Positions 20,131 to 31,833 are shown, counted from the stretch's first letter. The stretch is DNA of 64,000 bases from Oopsacas minuta (GCA_024704765.1 JAKMXF010000343.1:973095-1037094), one strand, 5' to 3'. A program made the numbers and translations. The notes: a model not told the origin generated them from the letters alone.

Positions 20131-22788
20131 TCAAGTTAAATATATTTTGTGCCAATCGTTATTTCCAAAATTTGCATTGCATTTAGGGCATTTTCTTTGT
20201 CTAGTTTCATAACGTGTTTTAATACACTCACCACAAAAAACATGAAAGCATTTAGTGAGGATGTGATCCTTCTTACGTTGACTACAACATGGACATGTCA
20301 GCTCCGCCTTATATGTCTTGACTTCCTCCATCAATATTTCATCTGTAACTGCGTGGTATTGTTGGTGTTTCTTCTGTTTATCAACTTTCTTACTTTGAAT
20401 TGTAAGTTCCTCTTTCATGCGTCTACACCTTTGAAATTCATCATCATATTCGACTGTCTTAGAGAGAAGAATCTTTTCAACTTCTTTCATCTGGCGAAGT
20501 GCCTCGTCAAGTTTGAATTTAGTATCTTGAAGGTACTGGGTACTTTCTAGAGATTTCTTTTTATAATTATCGACGAGTTGATCTTTTAATTCTAATTCTT
20601 TTTCCAACCCGTTTACTGCAAGCTCAAACTTCCTATCTCTGTCGATTAGTTGCTGGTTTAAATCGCGAGATGATTGTAATTCTCTTTCTAGAGACTTGGC
20701 TTCTTTTTGAATCATTTCTCTCTCTTCAAATATTCGTTTTTGAACTTGATTAGCTTTTATCCTTTCGGACATCAGCTTGAAATTAGCGTCATCCTTTTCT
20801 TTGATTTGTTTAAGTAATTTGGAAACCCTCTCTTGCTCATCTTCGTATGCCTGTCCAGTTACTTCCATTTCTTTCATAAATAACTCTTGTTCTTGTTTCC
20901 TACCCTGTAATTGTTGTCGAAGGTAAGAAATTTCTTCTTTTAGAGTATGTGTTCTAATATGCAATCGCTGATCATAATCTTCCCTCTTTTTAGATAGTTC
21001 CTTATTTTTGTCATCTATTTGATGCTTCAATTCAAATATTTCACTGGCAGGTCCGAATTTCCGTATATCCTTTACTTCTCCCTCTTCTTCTTCCAAATCT
21101 CTTAGTTTATTCCCAAGTTCTCGGACTGAGTCTTTCAATTCACTAATTTCCTTTACATTACACGAGCTAAGGAAATCAAATTCTTCCCTTTCATTGGTTT
21201 TTTCTTCCTGGAGGCGATCTGCTAGGTTTTGTGACTCAGCGGATTGTTTTCGGTACCTATTCAAATCTTGTTTTACTTGGTGCAAGTTATTTCTTAATGA
21301 AGTGATAGTGGCATCCAACTCTCTGTTCGAGACAAGAGCTTGTTCACAACTGGAAGTCCTACCCTCATAATCTAATCTGAGGGAATCGCAATCACGACGA
21401 GAGAGAGCAATTTCTTGCTCTAACCTTGAGATACCATCTAAAGCTTCCATTTTGATTCGAGCCTGTTTAGTTAATAATTCATTCAACAGTGTGCTGTTTT
21501 GCTGTTTACAAGTAAGAAGCACTTTTCTATGCTCTTCACATTGATTCTTTAAGTGAATATTTGCAGAACAAACTAAAGTGTATTGTGTTTGCAGAGATTT
21601 AAAAGTTGGGGATTGTTTAATTTCCCAATCCTGTAATTTTTTTCCCTCGAGTTTCTTCCGCTCTAATTCTGCTTTGGTCTCTGTAAGCATTTTTACTAAC
21701 TCGTCCGTTTCGCGCAACCGAGAATCAGCTAGATAGCGAAAATCTTCCTGATCCTCTTTTTTTGCGGAAGTTTCATCTGTAGTAGTAGAGTGGGAGGTTG
21801 GAGTAGACGTTGAGTCTTTTCGCAGTGAAATACTATAGTCCAAGTCAATATCCCGTTCTTGGGTATGTTTAGAAAGTAATATTCCAAGGCGGTGTTCAAG
21901 TTTGCAAATCTTACTTATTGCCCGGTCTAACTCGAACCTATAATTTTCAGAAAATTCTCTGGTTTCTAAGAGCTGGTCGGTTAGATTATTGTGTTGATGC
22001 TCAAGATTCAAACTCTTTTCCTCCGCATAACTAGCATCATTGTACAATGACTGGATTTGAGTTAGAAGTCGATTGTTTTCCTGTTGAAGTTTAATAAGTT
22101 CTTCCCCCAAAATAGAATCAAAATTCATCAATCGGGAACTCTCACTCAATTGACGAAATATAGCTTGAGAGTGTTCTCTTTGTCGGTTAAAAGTTGAAAC
22201 GAGTTTCTCAACAAGTTCACGGGAAATTCGTGATATGTGACATAAACCCTCTTCTATATTTTCATAAGAATGACCAACGTTGGAGCGAAAATAATTGGAT
22301 TCTTGATTGGAAATAGAGAAGATATTTGCGGTAATGTATGATTCATTATCATACTCAGAAGTTATATCCTCTTGAGAAGTAGAGTTTACAAGTGGTAGAG
22401 GATTTGACACTGTAAATTTATAAAGAATGGAATTTAAATCGCTATTTAGTGTTTGCCATACTGATTTGATGTAATTATAGTTATGATCATACTTCTCCCT
22501 ATTATCAATTATCCGAAGACGATCTCGCTGAAATTCTTCCTCGCGGTAGGAATATTCTCGAATCCGTTGCATTAACATTTGATTTTGTACTAAGAGTGTT
22601 TTCTTGTCCAAATCTGCCTCAGATGTAACATTACTGATACCAAATGTTGTAGATAAATGCAATTTTTTAATCGGAGGAATACATCCTGTACTACTCGTAG
22701 GTGTATGTGAATCCTGAGGACTTGTGAGAGAACGAGAATCAACAGGATGACAACGCTTTATCCCAGCCAAGAGGTCATTTGATGCCAT
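20131..22788 (-). CDS. Bre1: E3 ubiquitin-protein ligase Bre1 (RNF20/RNF40 orthologue)
   Basis: 885 aa in one uninterrupted exon. By family knowledge, Bre1 works in the nucleus with the E2 Rad6/UBE2A-B to monoubiquitinate histone H2B during transcription. The last 56 residues are a C3HC4 RING finger followed by the diagnostic Bre1 tail: CPCCSQRKKDHILTKCFHVF, then KTRYETRQRKCPKCN, ending WHKIYLT. The middle (about 190-810) is almost entirely charged coiled coil rich in Glu, Lys, Gln and Leu, as expected for the dimerising Rad6-binding part. Residues about 65-130 (LVQNQMLMQRIREYSYREEE and onward) match the conserved N-terminal region. The start is ATG 22788 (MASNDLLAGIKR); the in-frame hydrophobic stretch upstream begins at a non-ATG codon and is probably untranslated. 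The length is a little shorter than the vertebrate proteins. The plus-strand frame at 20149-20550 is a shadow. This is the only clear host gene in the window. Confidence 0.95.
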   Translation of the reverse strand: MASNDLLAGIKRCHPVDSRSLTSPQDSHTPTSSTGCIPPIKKLHLSTTFGISNVTSEADLDKKTLLVQNQMLMQRIREYSYREEEFQRDRLRIIDNREKYDHNYNYIKSVWQTLNSDLNSILYKFTVSNPLPLVNSTSQEDITSEYDNESYITANIFSISNQESNYFRSNVGHSYENIEEGLCHISRISRELVEKLVSTFNRQREHSQAIFRQLSESSRLMNFDSILGEELIKLQQENNRLLTQIQSLYNDASYAEEKSLNLEHQHNNLTDQLLETREFSENYRFELDRAISKICKLEHRLGILLSKHTQERDIDLDYSISLRKDSTSTPTSHSTTTDETSAKKEDQEDFRYLADSRLRETDELVKMLTETKAELERKKLEGKKLQDWEIKQSPTFKSLQTQYTLVCSANIHLKNQCEEHRKVLLTCKQQNSTLLNELLTKQARIKMEALDGISRLEQEIALSRRDCDSLRLDYEGRTSSCEQALVSNRELDATITSLRNNLHQVKQDLNRYRKQSAESQNLADRLQEEKTNEREEFDFLSSCNVKEISELKDSVRELGNKLRDLEEEEGEVKDIRKFGPASEIFELKHQIDDKNKELSKKREDYDQRLHIRTHTLKEEISYLRQQLQGRKQEQELFMKEMEVTGQAYEDEQERVSKLLKQIKEKDDANFKLMSERIKANQVQKRIFEEREMIQKEAKSLERELQSSRDLNQQLIDRDRKFELAVNGLEKELELKDQLVDNYKKKSLESTQYLQDTKFKLDEALRQMKEVEKILLSKTVEYDDEFQRCRRMKEELTIQSKKVDKQKKHQQYHAVTDEILMEEVKTYKAELTCPCCSQRKKDHILTKCFHVFCGECIKTRYETRQRKCPKCNANFGNNDWHKIYLT

Positions 22789-25001
22789 TATAATTGTAAG
22801 GTGTAAAAACAACTGAAAGAAAATAGAGAAGGATATGGTAAATAAATACACGAATTATAATACAGAGAGGCAAAATAGCCATTTATGGTACACATGTATA
22901 GTAGAACCTCCCGAGATCTCGACCTCCAAGATCCGATCACTTCTTTAATCCGGGTACCATTTTCTAAGAATTTAACCATTACAATTTTCCATATAATAGA
23001 GCTATAGATATACCCCAACGAATAACTCTTCATATGCTGATCATCACACCGTTTTACTGTTTATTGCAAAATATAGACAAGAATAATAGTTTCTATGATA
23101 AATATGACCCTAACATAACATAGAGTAGAGATTTTGCATAATTTACTATGATAAATCAAAAATATAAAATTGGGTAACACAAGTTATTGCTAGAAATGCT
23201 GGTCACATGGGGTGTATGGCTATACTTCATGTTTAACATTTCACAATAACCACAACCTTTAAAACATCCGGTTTCGAAAAATCTTATGTATCTCGATATT
23301 ATATATTATATACAGATTGGATCCACCCTAAAGCATAGCTACTAAATTTAAGGCCCAACAGTAAAAGTACCAGGGACGTAGTATTAGCTGAAAGCATTTA
23401 TAGACATGGTTTCTTCATTGCAAAAATGTGTCTAGTAAGCATTGATTTGGTAAATTATATCATTCATTGATGTCTTGTAGAACGACAAGTATTACATTTA
23501 TCAACTCAAAGTGAATAACTGAAATGATCTATAGATACTTTTATACAAAATGTCAAAGATTTTTATTCAAAATTTGCTCATTGTTGAGTTACGGTGGAGA
23601 CCATGGATGACAATTTTTAATGATATTCAATTATAACTCAAGAATAGTTAATGTTACGGTAAAATAATATTAACCAATTTATACCATATACCCAACTTCC
23701 CATACCCTTGTAAATACCAACTACCAAATGTATATGTAATTATCGCAAGGTTAAACGAACCTGTAGTTATCAAATGACATCATTTGATAATGAGCAAAGT
23801 AACATGATTACGGCCGGAAAATGTGTGCATGTATGACGTCTAAAACGTGAAAACATCTCGAAAAATTACTGGATGAACGAAGTGGTAAATCATACAGGAG
23901 TGTTGATATGGTTATCTCGAATGTTTAAAAAATCATGGTGCTAAAATGTTTCCAATCTGATTTTCACATTCGGAAAAATGCTACAAATGATTGAAAATTC
24001 GAGCTTTTGTGAATTGAGGAGCTAAATTTTCCTGAAAAGTGACAAATTTAATGATGAGTAAGTAATTTAATTAATTAACCATTCAAATTTCAAAAAGTGG
24101 GAAAATAATGGTGGAACTCCGGTATTTATCAAACTATTATAAAATTGATTCTGTAAATCAGTAAGCTTTCAATGACAAATATCAACATAAATTAAGATAA
24201 AATTTTAACATAATGAAAATAAGTTTTGACAAACTCTCAGCAAAATTATGAAAAACGTTCCAATTAGAGGGGTTTAGGGAAAAATCGGCCTATGGTTGAT
24301 ATCATATTCAATCCCTTTGGAAAATATAGCAGAAAGTCAGAGACTTAGTCTCTGCTTTCTCTTTTAAACCCTCAATTAAATGTGGCCAATCGAATAACGT
24401 CGGTTAGAGTTACGTAAAATAGATAAATTCCACAGAGTATCACATGGGAGGATTTAAGTGACCATTACCCAGAGATACTCCACGGGAGCGAGTTACTCTT
24501 GGGAACAATCAAGAGATTGTGTAAAATTAGCCGCAGCACGGCCATGGCAGCACTTAAGGTAGCCCATACAATTGAAGGATTTTAAGTGAGTTCAGCTTTC
24601 GCTAAGTAGGCGGTTAATAGACAGGCGCAGCGGAAACTATGAATATAAGGAGTGGCAATACTTTTCTGGATCAGGGATAAGTAAGAAGTGTATTCGAGTG
24701 CTTGGAATAAGCAGAAACTCGTATTATTAGGAAATTTATATTATGGCTAACATCAAATTTCACAAATATGACTTAAAGAATCAAACACTCCCTATCTAGA
24801 AATATTTCCAGGTCGAAAAGGCGTCATGTGTTCGTCTAATAGCATGGGCGAAGAGCCGTGGGGCCTGGGGCCCAAAATTTCCAGCAGGTCCTCCAAAAAT
24901 TATAGAATTCATTGATCATACTAAGGGAGAGTGGGAACCTGGATAGATTTTGGCGACTAAGCCCCCCTCCTAAAAAGTCCTGTTGCTGATACGCCTATGC
25001 A
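22789..25001. other. No gene seen; Bre1 upstream flank and repeats
   Basis: Holds the presumed promoter side of Bre1. A pogo-like end (TAGTAGAACCTCCCGAGATC, about 22901) suggests MITE debris. 23580-23740 is a partial copy of the fold-back repeat of 7885-8344, sharing ACTTCCCATACCCTTGTAA. 23940-24370 is an inverted copy of the 6960-7400 repeat. 24842-24999 is bounded by an inverted CATRGGCG pair and may be a decayed MITE. Confidence 0.45.
23940..24370. repeat. Dispersed non-coding repeat with hairpin (copy 2, inverted)
   Basis: The palindrome CAGAGACTTAGTCTCTG at 24338-24354, next to GGAAAATATAGCAGAAAG, is the inverse counterpart of 6991-7020. Similar ATCGGCCTATGG and GGCCGATTATTCC segments flank the two copies. 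Confidence 0.4.
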
Positions 25002-27911
25002 CAGACTTGCCAACCCTCCAGGGATCCCTGGATTACCCCGGGATTTGACCTCTGATCCAGGGATTCGAAAGTTTGTATCGGCCGGGTAAATTGTGAATTT
25101 TCAGCTACGATGTTAATAACTATGAGTGTTACATAACAATCAATAAGTTATTCTTCAGAACTAGATTATATGGAACCTAAAAAAGATCCAGAGATTTCCC
25201 TGGATCATCCAGATATTTCCCTGAATCTTTAGTTAGAGAGTTACAAGCTCCTTCTCAGACGTATGGGTTCTTGTTGAGTTATATAATATCTCCGATATGT
25301 CTATGCATATAATCTATACGAATTATCTTCGAACAACTCCATAATGGTGACTTCCAAACTGGTTTATAAGTGAGAAGTAAAATGATCCAGGGATTTCCCT
25401 GGATGATTTGTCAGGGAGTTCCAAGCTCCTCCTCAGACGTACTGGTAATGGTACTGGTTCTTTTTGGATTTATAATATTTGCGATATGTTTTGTTTTCTG
25501 ATTTCAGTTTTTAATATGGGGCATGGTTTCATTCAGAAATTTGACTTGATTACAGTTTATTATTCTCCTGATAATCATTGAGCCTATATTTTATTCTATT
25601 TTAGCTTTTTTTCAATTTACTATATCTATATGACTGCAAAGAGACCAAAGATATTATGTAGATACAAGGAAGAGTGGGCCAGCGTTAGAATGAAACCAAG
25701 CAAGAAGGGCGTTGGTTTTCCGTTTTGTACGATTTGCCAAGTTGATATTTGTATTTCTGGTGGTGGGAAACATGAAGTAGATCGTCACCTAAAGACAGCT
25801 AAACATAAAAGTTTGCTAGGTCAAGTAGATGAACAACCTTCTATTTCTACTGCACTAGTGGCTGCGGCATCTTTGAACCCCTTGAACAAACAAGTTATGT
25901 CAGCAGAAATATATTTCTCCTTATTTATCGCAGAACATAATTTGCCCTTCCTCGTCGCAGACCACTTCACTCATTTGACTAAAGTTATGTTTCCTGATAG
26001 CCACATTGCTCAATTTTATTCATGTGCCCGAACAAAAACAACAGCCATTATCACTCACGCTTTGGCTCCATCTCTTAGAAATATGGTCAATGATAAATAC
26101 CGCTCTGAACCATTTTCAATCCTTTGTGATGGCGGCAACGATATGACAGATCATAAATATTTTACTGTCCTGGTGAGATATTGGTGCAATAGAAACAACC
26201 AAGCTATGACACGATTTCTGGCAATGCCAATTTGTAATTTTGCAACAGCTCAAAATCTATTTGATGCTCTAAGCACTGTTTTCGAAGAACGTAATCTTCC
26301 TTGGGAAAATGTGATCGGATTTGCGTCAGATACCGCAAACGTTATGGTTGGAGCGCGTAACTCAGTACTCAGTTGAATACGTGAAAAGCAACCACGCGTG
26401 TTCAGTCTCGGGTGCTTGTGCCACTTGGCTCACTTGTGTGGTGCTGCTGCACTACAGTCTCTCCCTATATCTGTGGATGTTTTACTTATTGATGTTTTTT
26501 ACCACTTCAAATATAGTGCTAAGAGATGGGAAGAATTTTCTGTGATCCAAGCTGAGTTTGAGGAAATCAAACCAGTGAGAGTTTTGAAGCACTGCACAAC
26601 CAGGTGGTTGAGCCTACTTAGGTGCCTCAAACGCTTGCTTGAACAGTGGCCAGCCTTGAGAGCATATTTTGACAGGCAGATGGATATAGAACCGAAAAAC
26701 AACGGTGTTAAAAGAGTCGCTGACTCTTTAAATAGTGTGAAGGTAAAATTAATTTGTACATTTGCACACTTCGCCCTTCAGCCACTCAACAAATTTACTA
26801 TAATATTTCAAACTCATGCTAGCCGCATCGGTGCCATAAAAGAAGATACACTATTACTTCTTCGTGGTTATTTAGCTGATTTTATACCACCTGAAATAAT
26901 TATCGCTACAACTGATATTCTAACCATTGACTATCGTAACAAAGTGAACCAGTTACCTAGAAATAGTCTAGTGGTTGGGAATGACACTTTAGATCTTATT
27001 TCAGAGTTTGAAGATGAAATACATGGCACCTTAATAGGTGACAGGTTCTACGATAGTGTTCGCTTGTTTTATGAGACTGTTGTCTCAAAAATGCTCGCTT
27101 AGTTCCCTCACAGGAACGATACATTAAGCGGTTTAGCGTTTCTTAACCCTACACATTGTTGTATCCAATCCATTACACGCCTCTGTAAACAATTCATGGC
27201 TACTACTTCTGAGGAAATTGACCAAATAATTCAAGAGTTTGTTGCTTATAAGATTACACCAGATAATCAGCTTCCATCATATAACCCAACAGATATAGCT
27301 GCTATTGACCATTTCTGGTCAGCAATGAGCAGGTTAGAAGTGGTTACTTCAGTAGATCTTTCTGATTCCCCTCTTGCTACTCTAACTTATCAAAACTTTC
27401 AAAGATACTTCTCACTCTACCGCATTCAAATGCTGATCCAGAACGTTTATTCAGCATGGTTAAAAAAATTGAAACTGATTCCCGTTCTTTATTGAGCCCA
27501 TCCACAACATGTGATCTGCTCAATATAAAGATGAATCACGATACAGCTTGTTACTTAAGTCAGGATCTTATTCCTGAAGAATTGATAGAGATTGCCAAGA
27601 AAGCTACCCAGAAAAGCCTCGAAAAGGGGAATTGAATAATTTAGATATCATTTATAACTATATTTTTATAGACTATTGTTACTTCTTGAAAAGTAAACTA
27701 CTTTCGAATTTTGTATGTAGCTTTTCACCCAATCGAGGGCCGAAAGCCACAGTGTAGACCCTGTTATTACTTATAGGTATTAATAAATATTAGAATTATT
27801 CTAAATGGGAGAATATAAAGTGTATTTTATATATTCAATTATTGGGCCCGTAAATCCAGGGATTTTAAGATTTCAATCCAGGGAATTATCAACGAAGGGT
27901 TGGTAAGTCTG
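25002..27911 (+). mobile_element. hAT-like transposon with 6-bp target duplication
   Basis: 2910 bp. The left end CAGACTTGCCAACCCT (25002) pairs with the right end AGGGTTGGTAAGTCTG (to 27911), a 16-bp TIR with one mismatch. The direct repeat TATGCA flanks it (24996-25001 and 27912-27917). The left subterminal region carries repeated palindromic units around GATCCAGGGATTTCCCTGGA (25010-25400), including a diverged tandem copy of about 100 bp spaced about 190 bp apart. The interior codes for a hAT-type transposase. Confidence 0.8.
25630..27635 (+). pseudogene. hAT-family transposase with N-terminal zinc finger, frameshifted
   Basis: First part 25630-26376: the finger FCTICQVDICISGGGKHEVD then RHLKTAKHKS (C-x2-C..H..H, about residues 37-60), then the catalytic-domain start with SILCDGGNDMTDHKYF and VIGFASDTANVMVGARNSV. 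A frameshift at about 26370 moves the reading to 26398-27102 (SLGCLCHLAHLCGAAALQSL, TTRWLSLLRCLKRLL). A stop at 27102 and another shift near 27410 lead to the hAT C-terminal dimerisation segment (LPHSNADPERLFSMVKKIE), which runs to TGA 27633-27635. The order and motifs are those of a complete hAT-like protein of about 650 residues. At least two lesions and a stop inactivate it. Confidence 0.85.
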
Positions 27912-28375
27912 TATGCATAATAGGTTAATGTGCTGGAATAATGATCAAACTTTGAAACTCTGTAAACGCTAGCTAAGTAAATAGTAAATTCATATCCAAT
28001 AAATCAAATATATAACAGGCTCATCCTAGCAGTCGTTAAAATAATACAGAAACACTAACAGGGGTTGCAAAAATTATAGCAATGATATAGGTGACTTTTG
28101 GGAATACACAAAACCAACACTAGTGTGAAGAAGTAGGTGGTATTAGCAGAAGTGTAATATTAACTAAATAGCAAGTTACAAAATCTAAATCACATATCTA
28201 CCTCACAACAATATACAGAATGATTATCTATATTCGTAGACCTATTGTTACTAATGTACTACTGTTCTAACTACTAGCCGCCCACTTCTTTGGTATTCTG
28301 TGATAAATTCAGTCACCACATGATATTTCACCTTCCCCTTCAAATTTCCTTTCAATCCTTTCAATCAGGGTTGAC
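27912..28375 (-). other. Gypsy retrotransposon 3' flank, left of the nested insertions
   Basis: On the minus strand 28375..28310 reads ERIERKFEGEGEISCGD and a stop. Joined to the Gypsy integrase tail at 38133-38160 (VTSEELE), it gives a continuous C-terminus, because ATTGAAAG here (28368-28375) and ATTGGAAG there are the two copies of a hAT target duplication. Left of 28310 I see no open frame. I could not identify an LTR. Confidence 0.6.
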
Positions 28376-30556
28376 AGGTTTTGTCCATGTGGGAAAACCA
28401 TAGTTGTAAAAACCGGTAAAAACCGTCCTGTCCAAAACCTCCTGACTGGATAAAACTGGTCAACACCTAATTGTGATACTAGTGCATGTTACTTGTATAT
28501 TTTATATGCTGAATAAATACTTGTTGATAATAAGAATAATATAACAATACATTGATGTTTAATTAACCTATATTCGTTACCACTCTAATTCTTGGCATCC
28601 TCTCAATTCTCTATAACAAGCTACTAACTTGCTCGCTTTATCGATTCCCAATCTGTTCCGTAGTTCAGTTTGAATTAAATAAAAAATCGAGAAAATGAGC
28701 TACTAAGTTTTCGATTTTTTGATGGCCTTCCATCAAGTTACTGGATCTAAGGCATCTGTACATTCAAATATAGATGCGGGAAATAGTGCTTCTTTTGCCT
28801 GAAACTGATAAAGTTGCGGCAAAAGAGAAGCATTTAGTTGAATAAGCAAACCTCTCGCTTCTTCCTGTTGTTCACATGAAACCCTCTGCGCCATGTACTT
28901 CGGATTGATCATGTTGGCTAGGAAGTGAGTAGGTGTGGTTGCTTGTTTGAATCATTTCTGAATTTGCTTACGTGACTTTTCAGCTCGTCTAACTGGATTA
29001 ATTTCATTCACTCTTCGCAAGAATCTGCAAGGTTAGACTTTTCCCCTTGTAACTTGTCCAATGATGTTGCAATCGGTTTGAGTTGGTCATAAAGATTTTT
29101 AGCCTCACGATAAAGGCCAACGTTGTTGATTAGATTTGCAATAGACAAGTCGATAACATCTTCATGTTGTGCCAGAATGTTCAAAAGGAAAGGCCTATTT
29201 GTCAGGTATGTCTTGATGCACTCCAATTGACTATTCCACCATGTCACGACTGGTAATTAAGGTTAAAGGGATCTCTTTTGTGCAGATAGGAGGGCTCCAG
29301 GATTGTGATGGTTGCGAAAATATTTATTTATCTCTATAATATGAGAAATAATTTGCGAAGGGGTGATATCCTTCCCCAACAGGTTCAATAAATGCGATGC
29401 ACAGTCGTATACTGAAAGTGAGCTATCAAGCAATTTCAACTTTGAGCGCATTGACTGCGTTTTTTGTTCATTGTCAGCAACGACAGCAACAACTTTACAC
29501 CCAAATTTATCAGTTGCTTCTTTGGACGCTTCAATAGCTAAAGAAGTACAATAAGTAGCAGTTTTCTTGTATGATCCAGTGTCAACAGAATTCAGAAAAT
29601 AAAATCTTTCTCTTGAATGTACACAATGGGCAATTACAGGGGAGTTGTGTATGTCACTCCATCCATCCTGTACTAGAGTAACATCCTTGCCTTCCAGAGC
29701 TGAAGCAGTTATGGTGGTTACTTCATTAAATGTCTTGTCAAGAAGACCTCCAGCTAGACTTTTCCTTGTAGGTGTATAACCAGGTCTAAGCATAGAAATT
29801 GTCTTTTTGAATACGTCATTCTCAGCGAGGTTAAACTGAAGACTACAAGCATAAAATATTTGATTGTCGAGAATTTCTTTCGGTAAGAGTTGGTCTTTAT
29901 TGCGAAATCATTCAACTTGGGTTGAATGATCATATGACATACACGTTTTTCTGGTGGTATTTTTGTGTCACTACTGTTAAAAGGCACTGATATTTCAGGA
30001 AGGTCGTCTTTAGGAAAATTATCTTGGAGTTGGCTTTGAGAGCATTTTTCAAGATGAGTTCTAAGCCTCCCAGCCTTTGCACTGATCATAGCACTACATT
30101 TTATACACTTCGCTCGTATTCTTCCACCATCTTCAACTTTGATGAAAAATTTCCATACTGAATCAATGGGCCTTCCTCTTTGTGCCATTTCAAACTGGTC
30201 AATTTAAGTAAGTAAGATATACAATCTGCACGATAGTAGTCAATTTCTATAATATCACAAATGCTTTGGATAATTATACCCGTTTAGAAAGTATATATGC
30301 ACGAATACTTTATTAGTATATTAATTGGTTGAAACCACACATTTTATGATCACTTTACTGTTTCATTGTAAGCCAGTGTCAATAATATATTCCCAAAGCA
30401 AAATAAGATATGAACAAGTAATATAGGCATTCTTATTATTAAAGGGTATAGAATTGACCAGTATTGCCCGATTTTGACCAGTTTTGGCCGGTAAAAACCG
30501 GGTTTTTCCCACTGTCCGTCCAAAACCAGTTTCGGACAGGGCAAAACCGAACCCTG
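28376..30556 (-). mobile_element. hAT element (BED finger), hybrid of two copies after inversion
   Basis: 2181 bp from CAGGGTTGACAGG (28376) to the inverse CGGTTTTGCC..CAGGGTT end (30556). The 8-bp flanks do not match each other (CTTTCAAT left, ATTTGAAG right). Each matches the flank of another hAT half: the right one equals, on the opposite strand, CTTCAAAT versus CTTCAATT at 33352-33359. The left one corresponds to ATTGRAAG at the end at 38132. This is the signature of recombination between two hAT copies. The right half (29885-30556) belongs with the mariner on its right; the left half belongs with the Gypsy on its left. Confidence 0.8.
28577..30188 (-). pseudogene. hAT transposase with BED zinc finger, degenerate
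   Basis: ATG 30188 begins MAQRGRPIDSVWKFFIKVED. A BED finger follows (C-x2-C in AKCIKCSAMI, then H-x-E-K-C-S at about residues 25-50). A frame change at about 29890 leads to the catalytic region 29793..29263 (LVQDGWSDIHNSPVIAHC, VVAVVADNEQKTQSMRSKLK, VYDCASHLLNLLGKD), the usual hAT/DUF659 core. A stop near 29260 separates 29247..29008 (TWWNSQLECIKTYLTNRPFL). Downstream frames carry NMINPKYMAQRVSCEQQEEA and finally RNRLGIDKASKLVACYRELR, the C-terminal dimerisation end, stopping at 28577. The part 28577-29880 is identical to the inverted copy at 31845-33150 wherever I compared them. Confidence 0.85.
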
Positions 30557-31718
30557 ATTTGAAGTACTGGTACATGCCAGTTCCGAGTGCTTGTAATGTG
30601 TTAAAATCTTTGCCTTGAAGGTAGATTTTAAGCTTCGGGAATGGCCAAAAATCACACGGAACTAGGTCTGGCGAGTACGGTGGATGGGGAAGTAATTCTA
30701 ACCCTTCTACATCCAAGAGATTTTTGCTAAGCTTAGCTGTATGGGAACTGGGGTATCAATTAAAATCTTCATTCCTCGAGTTCCAGTTTTCGGGCGGTAC
30801 TTTTCTATATTTTTATCAAATTTGGAAGCACTTGCTCTGTAAAGAAAGTAGCAGTAACAGCCTTGCCATTCTCACAAGGTAATTGCAAGACAATTCCATG
30901 ACTACTGAAGAAGATGGTATACATAATCTTAGGTTTTCTGAAGTCTGGCCTAGGAATTTTCGCCGGTTGTTCGTTGCCCCTCACCCATGATCGCTTCTTA
31001 TACTTGCTATATGGTGTTGACTAGCACACCCACGTCTCATCACCAGTAATAATCTCTGTTAGGCGTCTAGAATCGTAGTTCTCATAAGTTTCCAAGAGTT
31101 TCTTGGCAATATTCAGTCGTACCAACCTTTGATTCTCACTGAGATTATGCTGGACCCATTTCCGACAAATCGATCAGTAGCCAAGCTCAGTCGTCAGAAT
31201 TGTATGAATAGCTCCCGATGAAATCTTCATACTTTGTTCTAACTGATTGACTGTAATGCACTTGTCTTCCATGACCATACTTTCAATGAGTGCGATATTC
31301 TCTGAAGTGGTGGCGGATACCGGTCTTCCAGATCGAGGCAAATCTGTGACATCAGCATCACCAGATCTAAAAAGGGCAGCCCATCGCTCTACCTTAGATC
31401 TGGAAGGGCAATCCACGCACAATATCCCCTGTAACTCGCTGAAGATCTGTACGGGCTGGATCTTGAGTATTATGCGAAACTCTTTGTGAGCTCGCCATTT
31501 GAGGTTGAAATTATCATCCTTTGAAGCCATAAATTCAACAGTGGGTCTAAATTGACTACACATAACTATCTCAAAATTCATAATTTGTTTTCAATACGCT
31601 TGAAACTTTCAGTATATGGAGTTTAACTATATGGGCTTATAATATATGAAAGTTAGATATATTACTTGACTAATTCCTAAGATATATCATGACCCGCAAG
31701 ACTTATTGAACGCCCTGA
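30557..31718 (-). mobile_element. mariner, 5' half, inverted away from its 3' half
   Basis: The 5' TIR at the right edge reads, on the minus strand, CAGGGCGTTCAATAAGTCTT then GCGGGT, with TA beyond (31719-31720). The identical TIR in the same plus-strand orientation ends at 34875, where the 3' half of this mariner lies. The left edge at 30557 abuts the hAT terminus, with CTTCAAAT as the duplicated target. This half and the plus-strand 3' half at 33352-34875 together make one mariner of normal size. Confidence 0.82.
30560..31581 (-). pseudogene. mariner transposase, N-terminal and central part, degenerate
   Basis: The first open part 31581..31174 carries the DNA-binding region (VERWAALFRSGDADVTDLPR, SGRPVSATTSENIALIES). 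Broken frames then give the first catalytic Asp in ITGDETWV (about 31040). A decayed second-Asp region follows (IDTPVPIQLS in place of HDNAPAHTA), then PPYSPDLVPCDFWPF with the third Asp in 30716..30560. The C-terminus (IPEEEYRNVFYKWWK) is found instead at 33360-33449 on the plus strand, beyond the inversion and hAT. It is inactive. Confidence 0.83.
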
Positions 31719-31720
31719 TA

Positions 31721-31833
31721 TAAGCGATAATTCAGTATGTACCTAGTTAAGTACATACTTAAGTACATACTTCACTCTTAGTGAATACGACTTAAGTACG
31801 TACTTAGCTAAGTATGCTTAGTGAATACGGCGG
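31721..31833 (-). mobile_element. Displaced left end of the Harbinger element
   Basis: 113 bp ending AAGTATGCTTAGTGAATACG plus GCGG, the same terminal motif and subterminal TACTTAAGTACATACTTAAG repeats as the right end at 37350-37488, in the same orientation. An element needs its ends in opposite orientation, so this piece has been flipped. Flipping 29.88-31.83 kb back makes it a proper left end (CCGCCGTATTCACTAAGCAT) facing the right end. Confidence 0.75.

Noticed and set aside
20149-20550. 133-codon plus-strand frame with hydrophobic stretches
   Set aside because: It lies antisense to the Bre1 coiled-coil and RING codons and is a shadow.
22789-22851. Hydrophobic N-terminal extension of the Bre1 frame
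   Set aside because: The in-frame extension begins at a non-ATG codon. A signal-like peptide makes no sense for a nuclear ligase, and the first ATG at 22788 gives the conserved start.
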